Shown here in pieces: positions 30,754 to 40,601 of a stretch of DNA of 64,000 nt. The stretch lies in NCBI GenBank assembly GCA_905181865.1, contig CAJIZG010000003.1, positions 186,001 through 250,000 on the forward strand, in the 5' to 3' direction. The stretch's first letter is position 1. Each line of letters starts with the position of its first letter. The position numbers were made by a program, and so were the translations under genes. This DNA is from Urechidicola croceus. GTDB lineage: Bacteria > Bacteroidota > Bacteroidia > Flavobacteriales > Flavobacteriaceae. The notes beneath the pieces are model-generated. The model saw only the letters and a list, made by a program, of their open reading frames with translations. It did not search any database and was not told where the DNA came from.

Positions 30754-33009
30754 TTGAAAGAAAAGTTCAAACAACTAGAATTATTTCTAAAAAGTTCCAA
30801 TTTTGATCGAGGAATTCGGCTTGGGGTTGGGATTACTGCGCCCTTTGCTCTACTGTATTTTACAGGATATTTTGAATATGCTCCAGCTGTTGTAGTTGGT
30901 ACTTTTTTAAATGCGCCAGGCGACATTCCGGGAAGTATGAAACGTAAGGTCAATGCCATTTTAGTCAGTATTGGATTAACGATGGTCATTACAGTCATAA
31001 TCCTATTTTCAAAACCTTTCCTACCCCTTTTGTTGTTAGCACTTACAATCATTTCGTTTGTTGTTTCGCTCATTTCGGTGTATGGTTTTAGAGCGTCTTT
31101 GGTATCCTTTTCTGGCTTGTTGGCAATGGTATTAGCATTTGCAATTCAAAAAGAAACAGCGCATGAGATTTTGGTTCAGGTTACCTCAATGGGAGCTGGT
31201 GGTCTTTGGTATTTGGTCGTATCCTTTATTTTTGAAAAACTTGCACCTAAAAAAGATCAGAACCAACTATTGTCAGATACGCTGCTGCTTATTGGTGAGT
31301 ATCTAAAATTACGAGCCAAATTATTAACAAAGAAAACCAAGCGTGACGAGCTCCTCAAACAAACCTTCGTACTTCAACATCAAATTAACGAAAAGCACGA
31401 AACACTTCGAGAAGCACTGTTTACTCAACGTAAGCGTTCTGGACGGACACATTATGAAGAAAAGCAGCTATTAATTTTCCTCTCTTCTATCAATATCTTC
31501 GAGTTAATAGAAGCAAAGCATTTGGATTATAAAACGATCGACGGGATTTTTGGCAAGCACAAAGAATTTCTAAAAGCTTCCAAAAAACTGAATAAAATCA
31601 TGGGAAACCATCTCATACGTTTATCTGAATTATTAATTCAAAAAGATAAAATACCAAATAAAAATATGCTTTTAAATGCATTATCAAAAGCCAACGTATC
31701 TATCACAAATTACATCGATTCCGTCAAATTACCTGAAGCGCGTGAAGGTGCATTGGTATTGAAAAACCTATACGATTATCAAGAACAACTGCTTCAAGAA
31801 ATAAGGGCTATTAGGCGTGTAATGGCGAATGTCAAAGATGACTCCAAACTATCTTTAAAAAGACAAGATTCGAGTCAGTTTTTAACGCTCCAAGAATACA
31901 GACTGAATATCCTTGTTCAAAATTTCAGTTTGGATTCCAAGATGTTTAGACATTCATTGCGCCTTGCCATCGCAATTATATTTGCATACCTGTTAGGCTT
32001 TCTTCTTGACATCCAAAACACCTATTGGATTCTGCTGACCATCGTTGTTATTATGCGACCTAGCTATGGTCTAACCAAAGAGCGTTCAAAAGATCGTATC
32101 ATTGGCACACTCATCGGTGCTTGTGTTGCTGCTGTTATTGTACTGATTACTCAAAATGTAGTGGTCTTCGCCGCATTGGCCGTTGTTTCTTTGGTATTGG
32201 CATTCTCATTAATTCAGCAGAACTATAAGTCTGCTGCTGCGTTGATCACTATTAGTATCATCTTTGTGTATTCCTTTATTAATCCTAATGCCTTTGAAGT
32301 GATTCAATATCGCGTCATCGATACTATTATTGGATCCGTTATTGCTGTCGTTGCTAATTATATACTATTACCAACTTGGGAAGCCGATAACTTAAAACAG
32401 GTCCTCCTGAACGCTTTAGAAATGAATAAAAGATATCTTTTAGCAACACAAGAGTTATATCACGATACATCCAAATATAAACTCTCTTATAATGTGGCAA
32501 GGAAAGAAGCATTTCTTGCCATCAGTAATTTGAATGCTGCCTTCCAACGATTGACCCAAGATCCAAAATCAAAACAGAAAGAATTTCAACTAATTTATGA
32601 AATTGTCACGCTTAACCAGACAATGATTTCAGCCATCGCTTCCATAGGGAATTTCATCAATAATCATAAAACCACACCTGCTTCAAAAGAGTTTAATGTA
32701 CTTATTAAAAAAATTTCCAACACACTACAAATATCGTTAGACATTTTAAACCATACACAACTCAAGAAAAAAATCAACGAAGAACCTGTTGAATATGCAC
32801 TAGAAGAGTTGTTGGGTAAATATAAGCAATTATCAAATTTACGAGATGAAAATATCAGAAAAGGGAACACCGAATTAGATACCGAAACGCTTCAAGCTCT
32901 TCAGGAAGCCTATTTGATTGCCAATCATATGAGTTGGTTGAAATCCCTTTCAGAAAGCCTGAAAAAGGCAACGAGAAGCTATCGTTCTTCTTTTGTGGAT
33001 GACCAGTAG
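30754..33009 (+). CDS. FUSC/YccS-family membrane protein (TTG start)
   Basis: Duplicated hydrophobic halves with RLGVGITAPFALLYFTGYFEYAPAVVVGTFLNAPGD and LRLAIAIIFAYLLGFLLDIQNTYWILLTIVVIMRPSYGLTKERSKDRIIGTLIGA. Confidence 0.85.
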   Translation: MKEKFKQLELFLKSSNFDRGIRLGVGITAPFALLYFTGYFEYAPAVVVGTFLNAPGDIPGSMKRKVNAILVSIGLTMVITVIILFSKPFLPLLLLALTIISFVVSLISVYGFRASLVSFSGLLAMVLAFAIQKETAHEILVQVTSMGAGGLWYLVVSFIFEKLAPKKDQNQLLSDTLLLIGEYLKLRAKLLTKKTKRDELLKQTFVLQHQINEKHETLREALFTQRKRSGRTHYEEKQLLIFLSSINIFELIEAKHLDYKTIDGIFGKHKEFLKASKKLNKIMGNHLIRLSELLIQKDKIPNKNMLLNALSKANVSITNYIDSVKLPEAREGALVLKNLYDYQEQLLQEIRAIRRVMANVKDDSKLSLKRQDSSQFLTLQEYRLNILVQNFSLDSKMFRHSLRLAIAIIFAYLLGFLLDIQNTYWILLTIVVIMRPSYGLTKERSKDRIIGTLIGACVAAVIVLITQNVVVFAALAVVSLVLAFSLIQQNYKSAAALITISIIFVYSFINPNAFEVIQYRVIDTIIGSVIAVVANYILLPTWEADNLKQVLLNALEMNKRYLLATQELYHDTSKYKLSYNVARKEAFLAISNLNAAFQRLTQDPKSKQKEFQLIYEIVTLNQTMISAIASIGNFINNHKTTPASKEFNVLIKKISNTLQISLDILNHTQLKKKINEEPVEYALEELLGKYKQLSNLRDENIRKGNTELDTETLQALQEAYLIANHMSWLKSLSESLKKATRSYRSSFVDDQ

Positions 33010-33270
33010 CTATATTATTGAGTTGTGTATTCATATTTCAGGACGAGTTAGCAATACTCGCAACATGCTTTTCATTATTACTTCGAGTTAATTACCGCGA
33101 TAAGCAGAATATGTCAGTTTTAGCATAGCTTCTTTCCTTTTTATTCTTATCTTGTTCCTAGAATTTATTTCTAGGTATTTTCAATTTATTGGTACCCTCA
33201 AACCTACGATTCTTTTTATTGACAAGCCTGTCGATCACTTTAGTTAAAAGTAATCTCTAAAATCAAAAAC

Positions 33271-35237
33271 ATGAACTCATTAAACGTTGCGCAAAAATTG
33301 ATACAATCCCATTTGATAAGCGGAAAATCGGACCCAGGAACGGAAATTGGCCTAAAGATAGACCAGGCATTATTGCAAGATGCTACAGGTACTTTGGTGC
33401 AGTTGGAACTGGAAGCAATGGGTCTCGAGAGGGCAAAGACCGATGTGGCGGTGCAATATGTAGATCATAATTTATTACAGACCGATTTTAAAAATGCGGA
33501 CGACCATCTTTTTTTATATTCAGCGGCTCAAAAATTTGGACTATGCTACAGCAAGCCCGGTAACGGAGTAAGCCATCCCGTTCATATTGAGCGTTTTGGA
33601 ATTCCGGGGAAGTCCCTAGTAGGTTCCGATAGCCATAGTTGTGCTGTGGGATCTTTGGGAATGCTTGCCATTGGCACAGGTGGATTGGATGTGGCCGCTG
33701 CCATAGCCGGGCAACCCTATTTTGTGAAAATGCCAAAGATCATGGGGGTGAAACTGACGGGTAAACTTCCCGATTGGGTAAGCGCCAAGGATGTCATACT
33801 TGAAATGTTACGTCGTTTTGGTGTTAAAGGGGGGGTCGGTAAAATAATAGAGTATTATGGGAGTGGATTAACCTATTTGAGTGCCATGGATAGGCATGTT
33901 ATAGCGAACATGGGTGCCGAACTCGGCGCTCCTACAACGGTATTTCCAAGTGATGGGGAAACCCGTCGCTTTCTGAAATCCCAAAGAAGGGAAGGCGATT
34001 GGACCGAAATTTTAGCGGATGAAGGTTGCTCCTATGACTTGGAGCATGAAATTCTACTGGACGAGCTGGTTCCGCTAATCGCTTTGCCCACAAGCCCCGG
34101 CAATGTTGTCCCCGTTCGCGATGTGGTAAATAAAAAAATCAGTCAAGTAGTCATCGGTTCTTCCGCCAATCCGAGACTGAGGGATTTTTGGATGGCAGGT
34201 GCTATTGTAAAGGATAGAAGTGTACATCAAGAAGTATCGTCGATATTAACCCTACTTCCCGACAGATTATTCAGAATATGATTGGGAACAGAACTTTTGC
34301 AAATCTCATAAAGGCAGGGGCGCGCTATCATCAGTCTGGATGTATGGGGTGCATTGGTATGGGACAGGCTCCGGCAAGTGGCACCATAAGTCTACGGACG
34401 ATGCCCCGTAATTTTCCAGACCGCTCTGGAACAAAGGATGATCAGGTCTATCTGTGTAGTCCCGAAACAGCTGCTGCCTCTGCCCTGAACGGAAAAATTA
34501 CAGATCCCAGAGACCTTGCAAAGATATATGGAATGGAATATCCGAAATACATAACTCCAAATCAGGAAATTATCAATGTAGATATGTTGGTGCCGCCGAC
34601 CAAGGACAATCTCGAAACCAAGCTTAAAAAGGGACCTAATATCAAATCTCTTCCAGAGATGAACGCACTAAAATCGGCATATGAAGTTCCCGTACTATTA
34701 AAAATGGGGGACAATGTCTCTACGGATGAAATATTAAAAGCAGGTGCGGAGGTGCTTCCGTTCCGAAGTAATATTCCTGAAATAAGTAAATTTTCCTACT
34801 CCGTAATTGATGAAAAGTTTTATGACCGGGCGATACTTGCCAAAGAAAAATATGGGGGTCATATCGTTGTGGCCGGGGAAAACTACGCACAGGGCAGCAG
34901 TAGGGAACATGCTGCAATCGCACCAAAATATTTAGGCCAAGTGGCGGTCATTGCCAAAGATTATGCACGCATTGCATGGCAGAACCTGATAAATTTCGGT
35001 ATTCTTCCCTTAGAATTTGAAAACCAACAAAATTATGACGCTATCGAACAAGGGGCGATGATTGAGTTCAAAAACCTAAGGGAAGACATAATGAATAAAG
35101 GCCTTATAAGGGTTAAGGTAAAAAACAAGAACAATACTATGGAAATTCTCACTAAGCATGGCCTTAGCGATAGACAGATAGGATTGTTGTTGAAGGGTGG
35201 GGTAATAAACGATTTTAAGGATAAACTCTCTTCTTAG
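33271..35237 (+). pseudogene. Aconitase-family hydratase interrupted by a single frameshift (ORFs 33271..34281 and 34278..35237)
   Basis: ORF1: SLNVAQKLIQSHLISGKSDPGTEIGLKIDQALLQDATGTL...VGSDSHSCAVGSLGMLAIGTGGLDVAAAIAG. ORF2 frame read from about 34242: DINPTSRQIIQNMIGNRTFANLIKAGARYHQSGCMGCIGMGQAPASG...NYAQGSSREHAAIAPKYLG. Confidence 0.85.
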
Positions 35238-35843
35238 GCCAAATACGTAAAAAGGAACCTAGTGTAGAAATCGTCGATTTCACTATACAACGTGAGCATA
35301 AAGAGCGTATTTTATTCTGTTATCTTGAAAAATAACTCAAAAAAATTAATATATTAAATTATTCAATATACCATTCCACTCCAGTCCCATTGCCATTTTA
35401 TACAAAGAGTATTTTATTACCTTTTAATAAAAAACTTTGAAGTGAAAAACTTTTTAAAGTTCAAATTATACGTTTAAAAGTTTAAATTCGTACGATTCTA
35501 ACTTGTATGAGGTATCTTTACACTGTGCTATTATTTATTATTTTTACAATAGTAGGATCATATTCTAACTCGACTCCAGCGAGTCCTTTTTGATCGTAAT
35601 TAGGACGGCAAGGTAAGGTGTTGGTAGATCCATAAGTTTCTTTTCTTCCGGATAATATATAGGAGTTGTAACAATTATACCTTTAAAAACAATATTACAG
35701 CAATGCACTCAAGTTTGAAGAAGTCATGTTTAATTTCTTCAGTAAAATAAAAAGGTACCACTTGCGCTACTTTAAATAATTGTATTTTAGTACTACACAA
35801 TGAATTAACATAATTTTAAACAATTACAATTCTTTATTTTTTG

Positions 35844-35851
35844 TACATTTG
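35844..35851 (+). promoter_or_regulatory. Bacteroidota -7 box TACATTTG
   Basis: TAnnTTTG match directly upstream of the HYC_CC_PP gene (ATG 35858). Confidence 0.5.
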
Positions 35852-35857
35852 TTTTCC

Positions 35858-36271
35858 ATGAAACAAGTATTTAATAAAATAATGTCAACAATAATGGCTT
35901 TTGTAGTGTTATTCTCTACACTATCCTTTACTGTTAATATGCACTTTTGTGGCGATACTTTGGTAGAAACGGCTCTGTTTCATAAGACAAAAGGATGCGG
36001 AATGGAAATGCAAAGCCCTTCAACTGAAGGCTGTGCTATTATTAAAAAGAATTGTTGTAATGATGAACAGTTAGTGGTTGATGGTCAAGATGAATTACAA
36101 CTATCCATTGACACGATTTCTTTTGAACAACAACTATTTCTAGTTTCATTCGTATATACTTATATTACCCTTTTTGAAGGTTTAGATAAAAATGTATCTT
36201 CCTACGAACAATACAAGCCCCCACCCTTCATAAGGCAAATCTACAAGTTTGACGAGACTTTTTTAATTTGA
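35858..36271 (+). CDS. HYC_CC_PP-type small cysteine-rich protein, probably metal-associated
   Basis: Signal-like N-terminus, HFCGD, NCC and PPPF motifs; directly upstream of the RND efflux operon. Confidence 0.75.
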   Translation: MKQVFNKIMSTIMAFVVLFSTLSFTVNMHFCGDTLVETALFHKTKGCGMEMQSPSTEGCAIIKKNCCNDEQLVVDGQDELQLSIDTISFEQQLFLVSFVYTYITLFEGLDKNVSSYEQYKPPPFIRQIYKFDETFLI

Positions 36272-36378
36272 TTTTTAAACAATAGACTTTTTTATCCAGT
36301 GGATGTTTTCCAGTAGGATAATTTGTTGTATTCGGTGTTTTCTAAGCCCAATGTCTAACTATTTAATAATCAAAACCA

Positions 36379-39300
36379 ATGCTAAACAAAAGCATCAAAT
36401 TTTTAATAGAGAATAAACTCGTTTCAGTGCTGCTACTTTTCCTTTTAGTTGGATGGGGAATCGTTAATGCTCCGTTCAATTGGGATACAGGATTTTTAAC
36501 AAGCAACCCTGTAGCTGTAGATGCCATTCCCGATATTGGAGAAAACCAACAAATTGTATTTACTAAATGGGAGGGTCGTTCACCACAGGATATTGAAGAC
36601 CAAATCACATATCCTCTAACCACTTCTTTACTCGGTATTCCAGGAGTAAAAACCATTCGTAGTTCCTCTATGTTTGGCTTTTCAAGTATTTATATCATTT
36701 TTGAAGAAGATATAGATTTTTATTGGAGCCGTAGTCGCATCCTCGAAAAACTAAACTCATTACCAAGTGGATTAATTCCCGCTGATGTTAACCCTTCTTT
36801 AGGGCCAGATGCAACAGGTTTAGGTCAAATTTTTTGGTACACTTTAGAAGGTCGCGACGCACATGGAAATGTTACTGGAGGTTGGGATTTACAAGAATTA
36901 CGAAGCATACAAGACTACTATGTAAAATATGCTTTATCGTCTGCAAGTGGCGTGTCTGAAGTAGCTTCAATTGGTGGTTACGTACAAGAATATCAAGTAG
37001 ATGTCAATCCAGAATTAATGCGTCAATACAACATTGGTTTAAATCAAGTTGTAAAAGCAGTAAAGGAGAGTAATAAAGATATTGGTGCTCAGACTTTAGA
37101 GATTAACCAAGCTGAATATTTAGTGCGTGGTTTGGGTTATATAAAATCCATTTCAGATTTAGAAAATGCAGTAGTCACTTCCGAAGATTACACAGCAATC
37201 AAAATTAAAGATATTGCAAAAGTTTCATTAGGTCCTGCAGCTCGAAGAGGAATATTAGACAAAGAAGGTGCTGAAGTAGTAGGTGCTGTGGTAGTAGCTA
37301 GATATGGCGCTAACCCGATGGAAGTGATTAATAACGTTAAAGAAAAAATCAAAGAACTAAGTACCGGACTTCCGTCAAAGGTATTGCCAGATGGCAGAAC
37401 ATCACAAGTTACGGTCGTTCCTTTTTATGACAGAACAGAATTGATTCAAGAAACATTGGATACGCTAAACGAGGCATTAACATTAGAAATTTTAATAACC
37501 ATTTTTGTTATTGTCCTTATGTTATTTAATTTACGTGCTTCGATACTTATTTCTGGGCTATTACCAGTAGCAGTGTTAATGGTGTTTATCGCTATGAAAC
37601 TGTTTAATGTTGACGCTAATATTGTAGCATTATCTGGTATTGCTATTGCTATTGGCACCATGGTAGATGTAGGCGTTATTATTTCAGAAAATATTATTAG
37701 ACATCTCGATGAAGCCGACAATATCATTCCGACAGAGCTAGGAACGAGCGATGAGGAATCTCATGAAAAACTACCAATAAATCAAGTAGTTTACAACGCA
37801 ACAACAGAAGTTTCTGGTGCAATTGTAACAGCTGTAATGACAACGATAATTAGTTTTATTCCTGTTTTTACTATGATTGGTGCAGAAGGAAAATTATTTA
37901 GACCTTTAGCCTTTACAAAAACCTTTGCTTTAACTACATCTTTAATAGTTGCCTTGTTTCTAATACCACCATTTGCAGCCTATTTATTTAGAAAGAAAAA
38001 CATTAAAAAAAGCTTTAACTTTATATTAAATAGTGTTTTAATACTATTTGGTTTAGGTGTGATATTATATGGCTATTGGTTAGGGTTGATTTTGATTGCA
38101 TTTGGAACTACGACTTTATTGAAACTTCAAGGAAAAGTAATTGAAAAACGAGTGAACCTTATCAATATAATAGTTTCAATGTTAGTAATTGTTTTTCTAT
38201 TGGCTGAATATTGGAGACCTTTAGGCGTAGATAAAAGTATCTTTTGGAACCTCATTTTTGTAAGTATTATTTGTTTCGGGCTCTTAGGTATTTTTACTCT
38301 TTTCAGAAACTATTACACCCGTATTTTAAGATGGTGTTTAGACAATAAACTCTTGTTTCTATCTTTACCGACAGCTATTGTGATTACTGGTTTTTTCATT
38401 ATGAAAAATACAGGAAAGGAATTTATGCCATCTTTAAATGAAGGTTCCTTTTTATTGATGCCTACATCAATGCCACATTCTGGTGTTGCCGAAAACAAGC
38501 GTGTCTTGCAACAACTAGATATGGCAGTAGCCAGTATTCCAGAAGTTGAAACGGTTCTGGGTAAAGCAGGTAGAACAGAATCGGCTTTAGATCCGGCACC
38601 CCTATCTATGTATGAGAATCTTATTCAGTATAAGTCTGAATATATGCAAAATGAAAACGGAGAACGTCAACGCTACAAAGTGAATGATGATGGCTTATTT
38701 GAATTAAAAGATGGACGTTTTAATGCAAATCGAAACACAACAGATAATGTAGCCTTTACCACAATCAAAAGGGCTCAATTAGTTGAAGATAAAAATGGAG
38801 AATTCTATCGTAATTGGCGACCAGAAATACAATCACCTGATGATATTTGGAATGAAATTGTAAGAGTTACCAAATTACCTGGAGTAACCTCTGCCCCTAA
38901 ATTACAACCTATTGAGACCCGATTAGTAATGTTGCAAACAGGAATGCGAGCACCAATGGGTATAAAAGTAAAAGGGCAAGATTTAAAGCAAATTGAAGCA
39001 TTTGGAGTTCAATTAGAAAACATATTAAAACAGGCAGAAGGAGTTAAAAAAGAAGCAGTTTTTGCAGATCGGATTGTTGGCAAACCGTATTTGTTAATTG
39101 ATATTGATAGAGAGAAAATTGCTCGGTATGGCATAACAATTGAAGAAGTCCAAAATGTATTAAAAGTTGCTGTTGGTGGCATGGTTTTAACTCAAACGGT
39201 AGAAGGGCGTGAACGTTATGGGGTACGTGTACGTTATCCAAGAGAATTACGAGCAAACCCAACTGATTTAGAACAGATTTATATTCCAGTTGAGAAAGGT

Positions 39301-40143
39301 AGTCCTATTCCTTTAAGTGAATTAGCAACCATTCGATATGAGCGAGGTCCACAAGTTATAAAAAGTGAAGACACTTTTTTAGTGGGTTATGTGTTGTTTG
39401 ATAAATTAGATAGTTTTGCAGAAGTAAGCGTCGTTGAAAATGCTCAAACTTTAATTCAACAAAAAATTGATTCAGGCGAATTGATCGTACCAAAAGGCAT
39501 CAACTATAAATTTACAGGAACGTATGAAAATCAGTTAAGAGCAGAAGAAACTTTAGCGATGGTCGTTCCTTTAGCATTAGCTATTATCTTTTTGATATTG
39601 TATTTCCAATTCCGTTCGGTAGCAACATCCTTCATGGTATTTACAGGTATTGCAGTTGCCTTTTCAGGTGGTTTTATAATGATTTGGCTCTATGGTCAAG
39701 ATTGGTTTTTAAACTTCAATTTCTTTGGAGAAAACTTACGGGACTTATTCCAAATGCACACCATCAATTTAAGTGTAGCGGTTTGGGTTGGGTTTATTGC
39801 ATTATTCGGTATTGCAACCGATGACGGTGTGGTCATGGCAACCTATTTAACGCAAACCTTTAATCGAAATACTCCTGAAAGCAAAAAGGAAATAAGAGCG
39901 TCTATAGTAGAAGCAGGAGAAAAACGTATAAGACCCTGTTTAATGACAACTGCTACAACCATTTTAGCCTTATTACCAGTTTTAACATCAACAGGACTTG
40001 GAAGTGATATTATGATTCCAATGGCTATACCGAGTTTTGGAGGTATGTTAATCGCATTAATAACCTTATTTGTAGTGCCGGTATTATATAGCTGGAGGGC
40101 GGAGTTGAAAGTGAAAAGTGGTAAGCGAAAAATGAAAAAATGA
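36379..40143 (+). CDS. cusA: CusA/CzcA heavy-metal efflux RND transporter
   Basis: HME-RND length and motifs: VDAIPDIGENQQIVFTKWEGRSPQDIEDQITYPLT; GIAIAIGTMVDVGVIISENI; FGIATDDGVVMATYL. Confidence 0.95.
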   Translation: MLNKSIKFLIENKLVSVLLLFLLVGWGIVNAPFNWDTGFLTSNPVAVDAIPDIGENQQIVFTKWEGRSPQDIEDQITYPLTTSLLGIPGVKTIRSSSMFGFSSIYIIFEEDIDFYWSRSRILEKLNSLPSGLIPADVNPSLGPDATGLGQIFWYTLEGRDAHGNVTGGWDLQELRSIQDYYVKYALSSASGVSEVASIGGYVQEYQVDVNPELMRQYNIGLNQVVKAVKESNKDIGAQTLEINQAEYLVRGLGYIKSISDLENAVVTSEDYTAIKIKDIAKVSLGPAARRGILDKEGAEVVGAVVVARYGANPMEVINNVKEKIKELSTGLPSKVLPDGRTSQVTVVPFYDRTELIQETLDTLNEALTLEILITIFVIVLMLFNLRASILISGLLPVAVLMVFIAMKLFNVDANIVALSGIAIAIGTMVDVGVIISENIIRHLDEADNIIPTELGTSDEESHEKLPINQVVYNATTEVSGAIVTAVMTTIISFIPVFTMIGAEGKLFRPLAFTKTFALTTSLIVALFLIPPFAAYLFRKKNIKKSFNFILNSVLILFGLGVILYGYWLGLILIAFGTTTLLKLQGKVIEKRVNLINIIVSMLVIVFLLAEYWRPLGVDKSIFWNLIFVSIICFGLLGIFTLFRNYYTRILRWCLDNKLLFLSLPTAIVITGFFIMKNTGKEFMPSLNEGSFLLMPTSMPHSGVAENKRVLQQLDMAVASIPEVETVLGKAGRTESALDPAPLSMYENLIQYKSEYMQNENGERQRYKVNDDGLFELKDGRFNANRNTTDNVAFTTIKRAQLVEDKNGEFYRNWRPEIQSPDDIWNEIVRVTKLPGVTSAPKLQPIETRLVMLQTGMRAPMGIKVKGQDLKQIEAFGVQLENILKQAEGVKKEAVFADRIVGKPYLLIDIDREKIARYGITIEEVQNVLKVAVGGMVLTQTVEGRERYGVRVRYPRELRANPTDLEQIYIPVEKGSPIPLSELATIRYERGPQVIKSEDTFLVGYVLFDKLDSFAEVSVVENAQTLIQQKIDSGELIVPKGINYKFTGTYENQLRAEETLAMVVPLALAIIFLILYFQFRSVATSFMVFTGIAVAFSGGFIMIWLYGQDWFLNFNFFGENLRDLFQMHTINLSVAVWVGFIALFGIATDDGVVMATYLTQTFNRNTPESKKEIRASIVEAGEKRIRPCLMTTATTILALLPVLTSTGLGSDIMIPMAIPSFGGMLIALITLFVVPVLYSWRAELKVKSGKRKMKK

Positions 40144-40601
40144 AAAATGATGGGTAAGAGCATATTAAGAGATAAAAGTTACGATTTTGCTTTAAAAATT
40201 ATAAAGCTATCTCAATTTTTGGTTTCTGAAAAGAAAGAATATATTTTGAGTAAACAATTACTTCGAAGTGGTACCGCTATTGGCTCGCTAATTAGAGAAG
40301 CAGAGTTTGCTCAAAGTAAAGCTGATTTCATCCATAAAATGAGTATTTCTCTAAAAGAAGGTAACGAAACACTTTATTGGCTGGAGTTATTAAAAGATAG
40401 TTCTTTGATTTCAGTAGTAGAGTTTGATACTCTTCACAACAATTGTAAAGAGTTAGTTGCGATGTTGGTGAGCACAATAAAAACTTCAAAAAAATAATAT
40501 GAAAACTTTATCATACATAGCGCCCATTAATAAACAGTCCTTTTTATTTTCCAATTTTAACTTGGTAAACAAGCGAACTTTTCACTTTTTACTTTTCACT
40601 T
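40109..40601. mobile_element. Putative IVS-like cassette: four-helix-bundle ORF between 25-nt inverted-repeat arms
   Basis: Left arm 40109-40133 AAGTGAAAAGTGGTAAGCGAAAAAT; right arm 40577-40601 is the reverse complement of AAGTGAAAAGTAAAAAGTGAAAAGT (first 11 nt identical, then 8 of last 10). Confidence 0.5.
40147..40497 (+). CDS. Four-helix-bundle protein (23S rRNA intervening-sequence protein family)
   Basis: SYDFALKIIKLSQFL...LSKQLLRSGTAIGSLIREAEFAQSKADFIHKMSISLKEGNETLYWLELLKD is diagnostic of the family. Confidence 0.92.
   Translation: MMGKSILRDKSYDFALKIIKLSQFLVSEKKEYILSKQLLRSGTAIGSLIREAEFAQSKADFIHKMSISLKEGNETLYWLELLKDSSLISVVEFDTLHNNCKELVAMLVSTIKTSKK

Noticed and set aside
34225-34290. 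Programmed -1 frameshift in the aconitase-like gene
   Set aside because: No slippery heptamer or obvious downstream stimulatory structure at the shift point; an indel is simpler.
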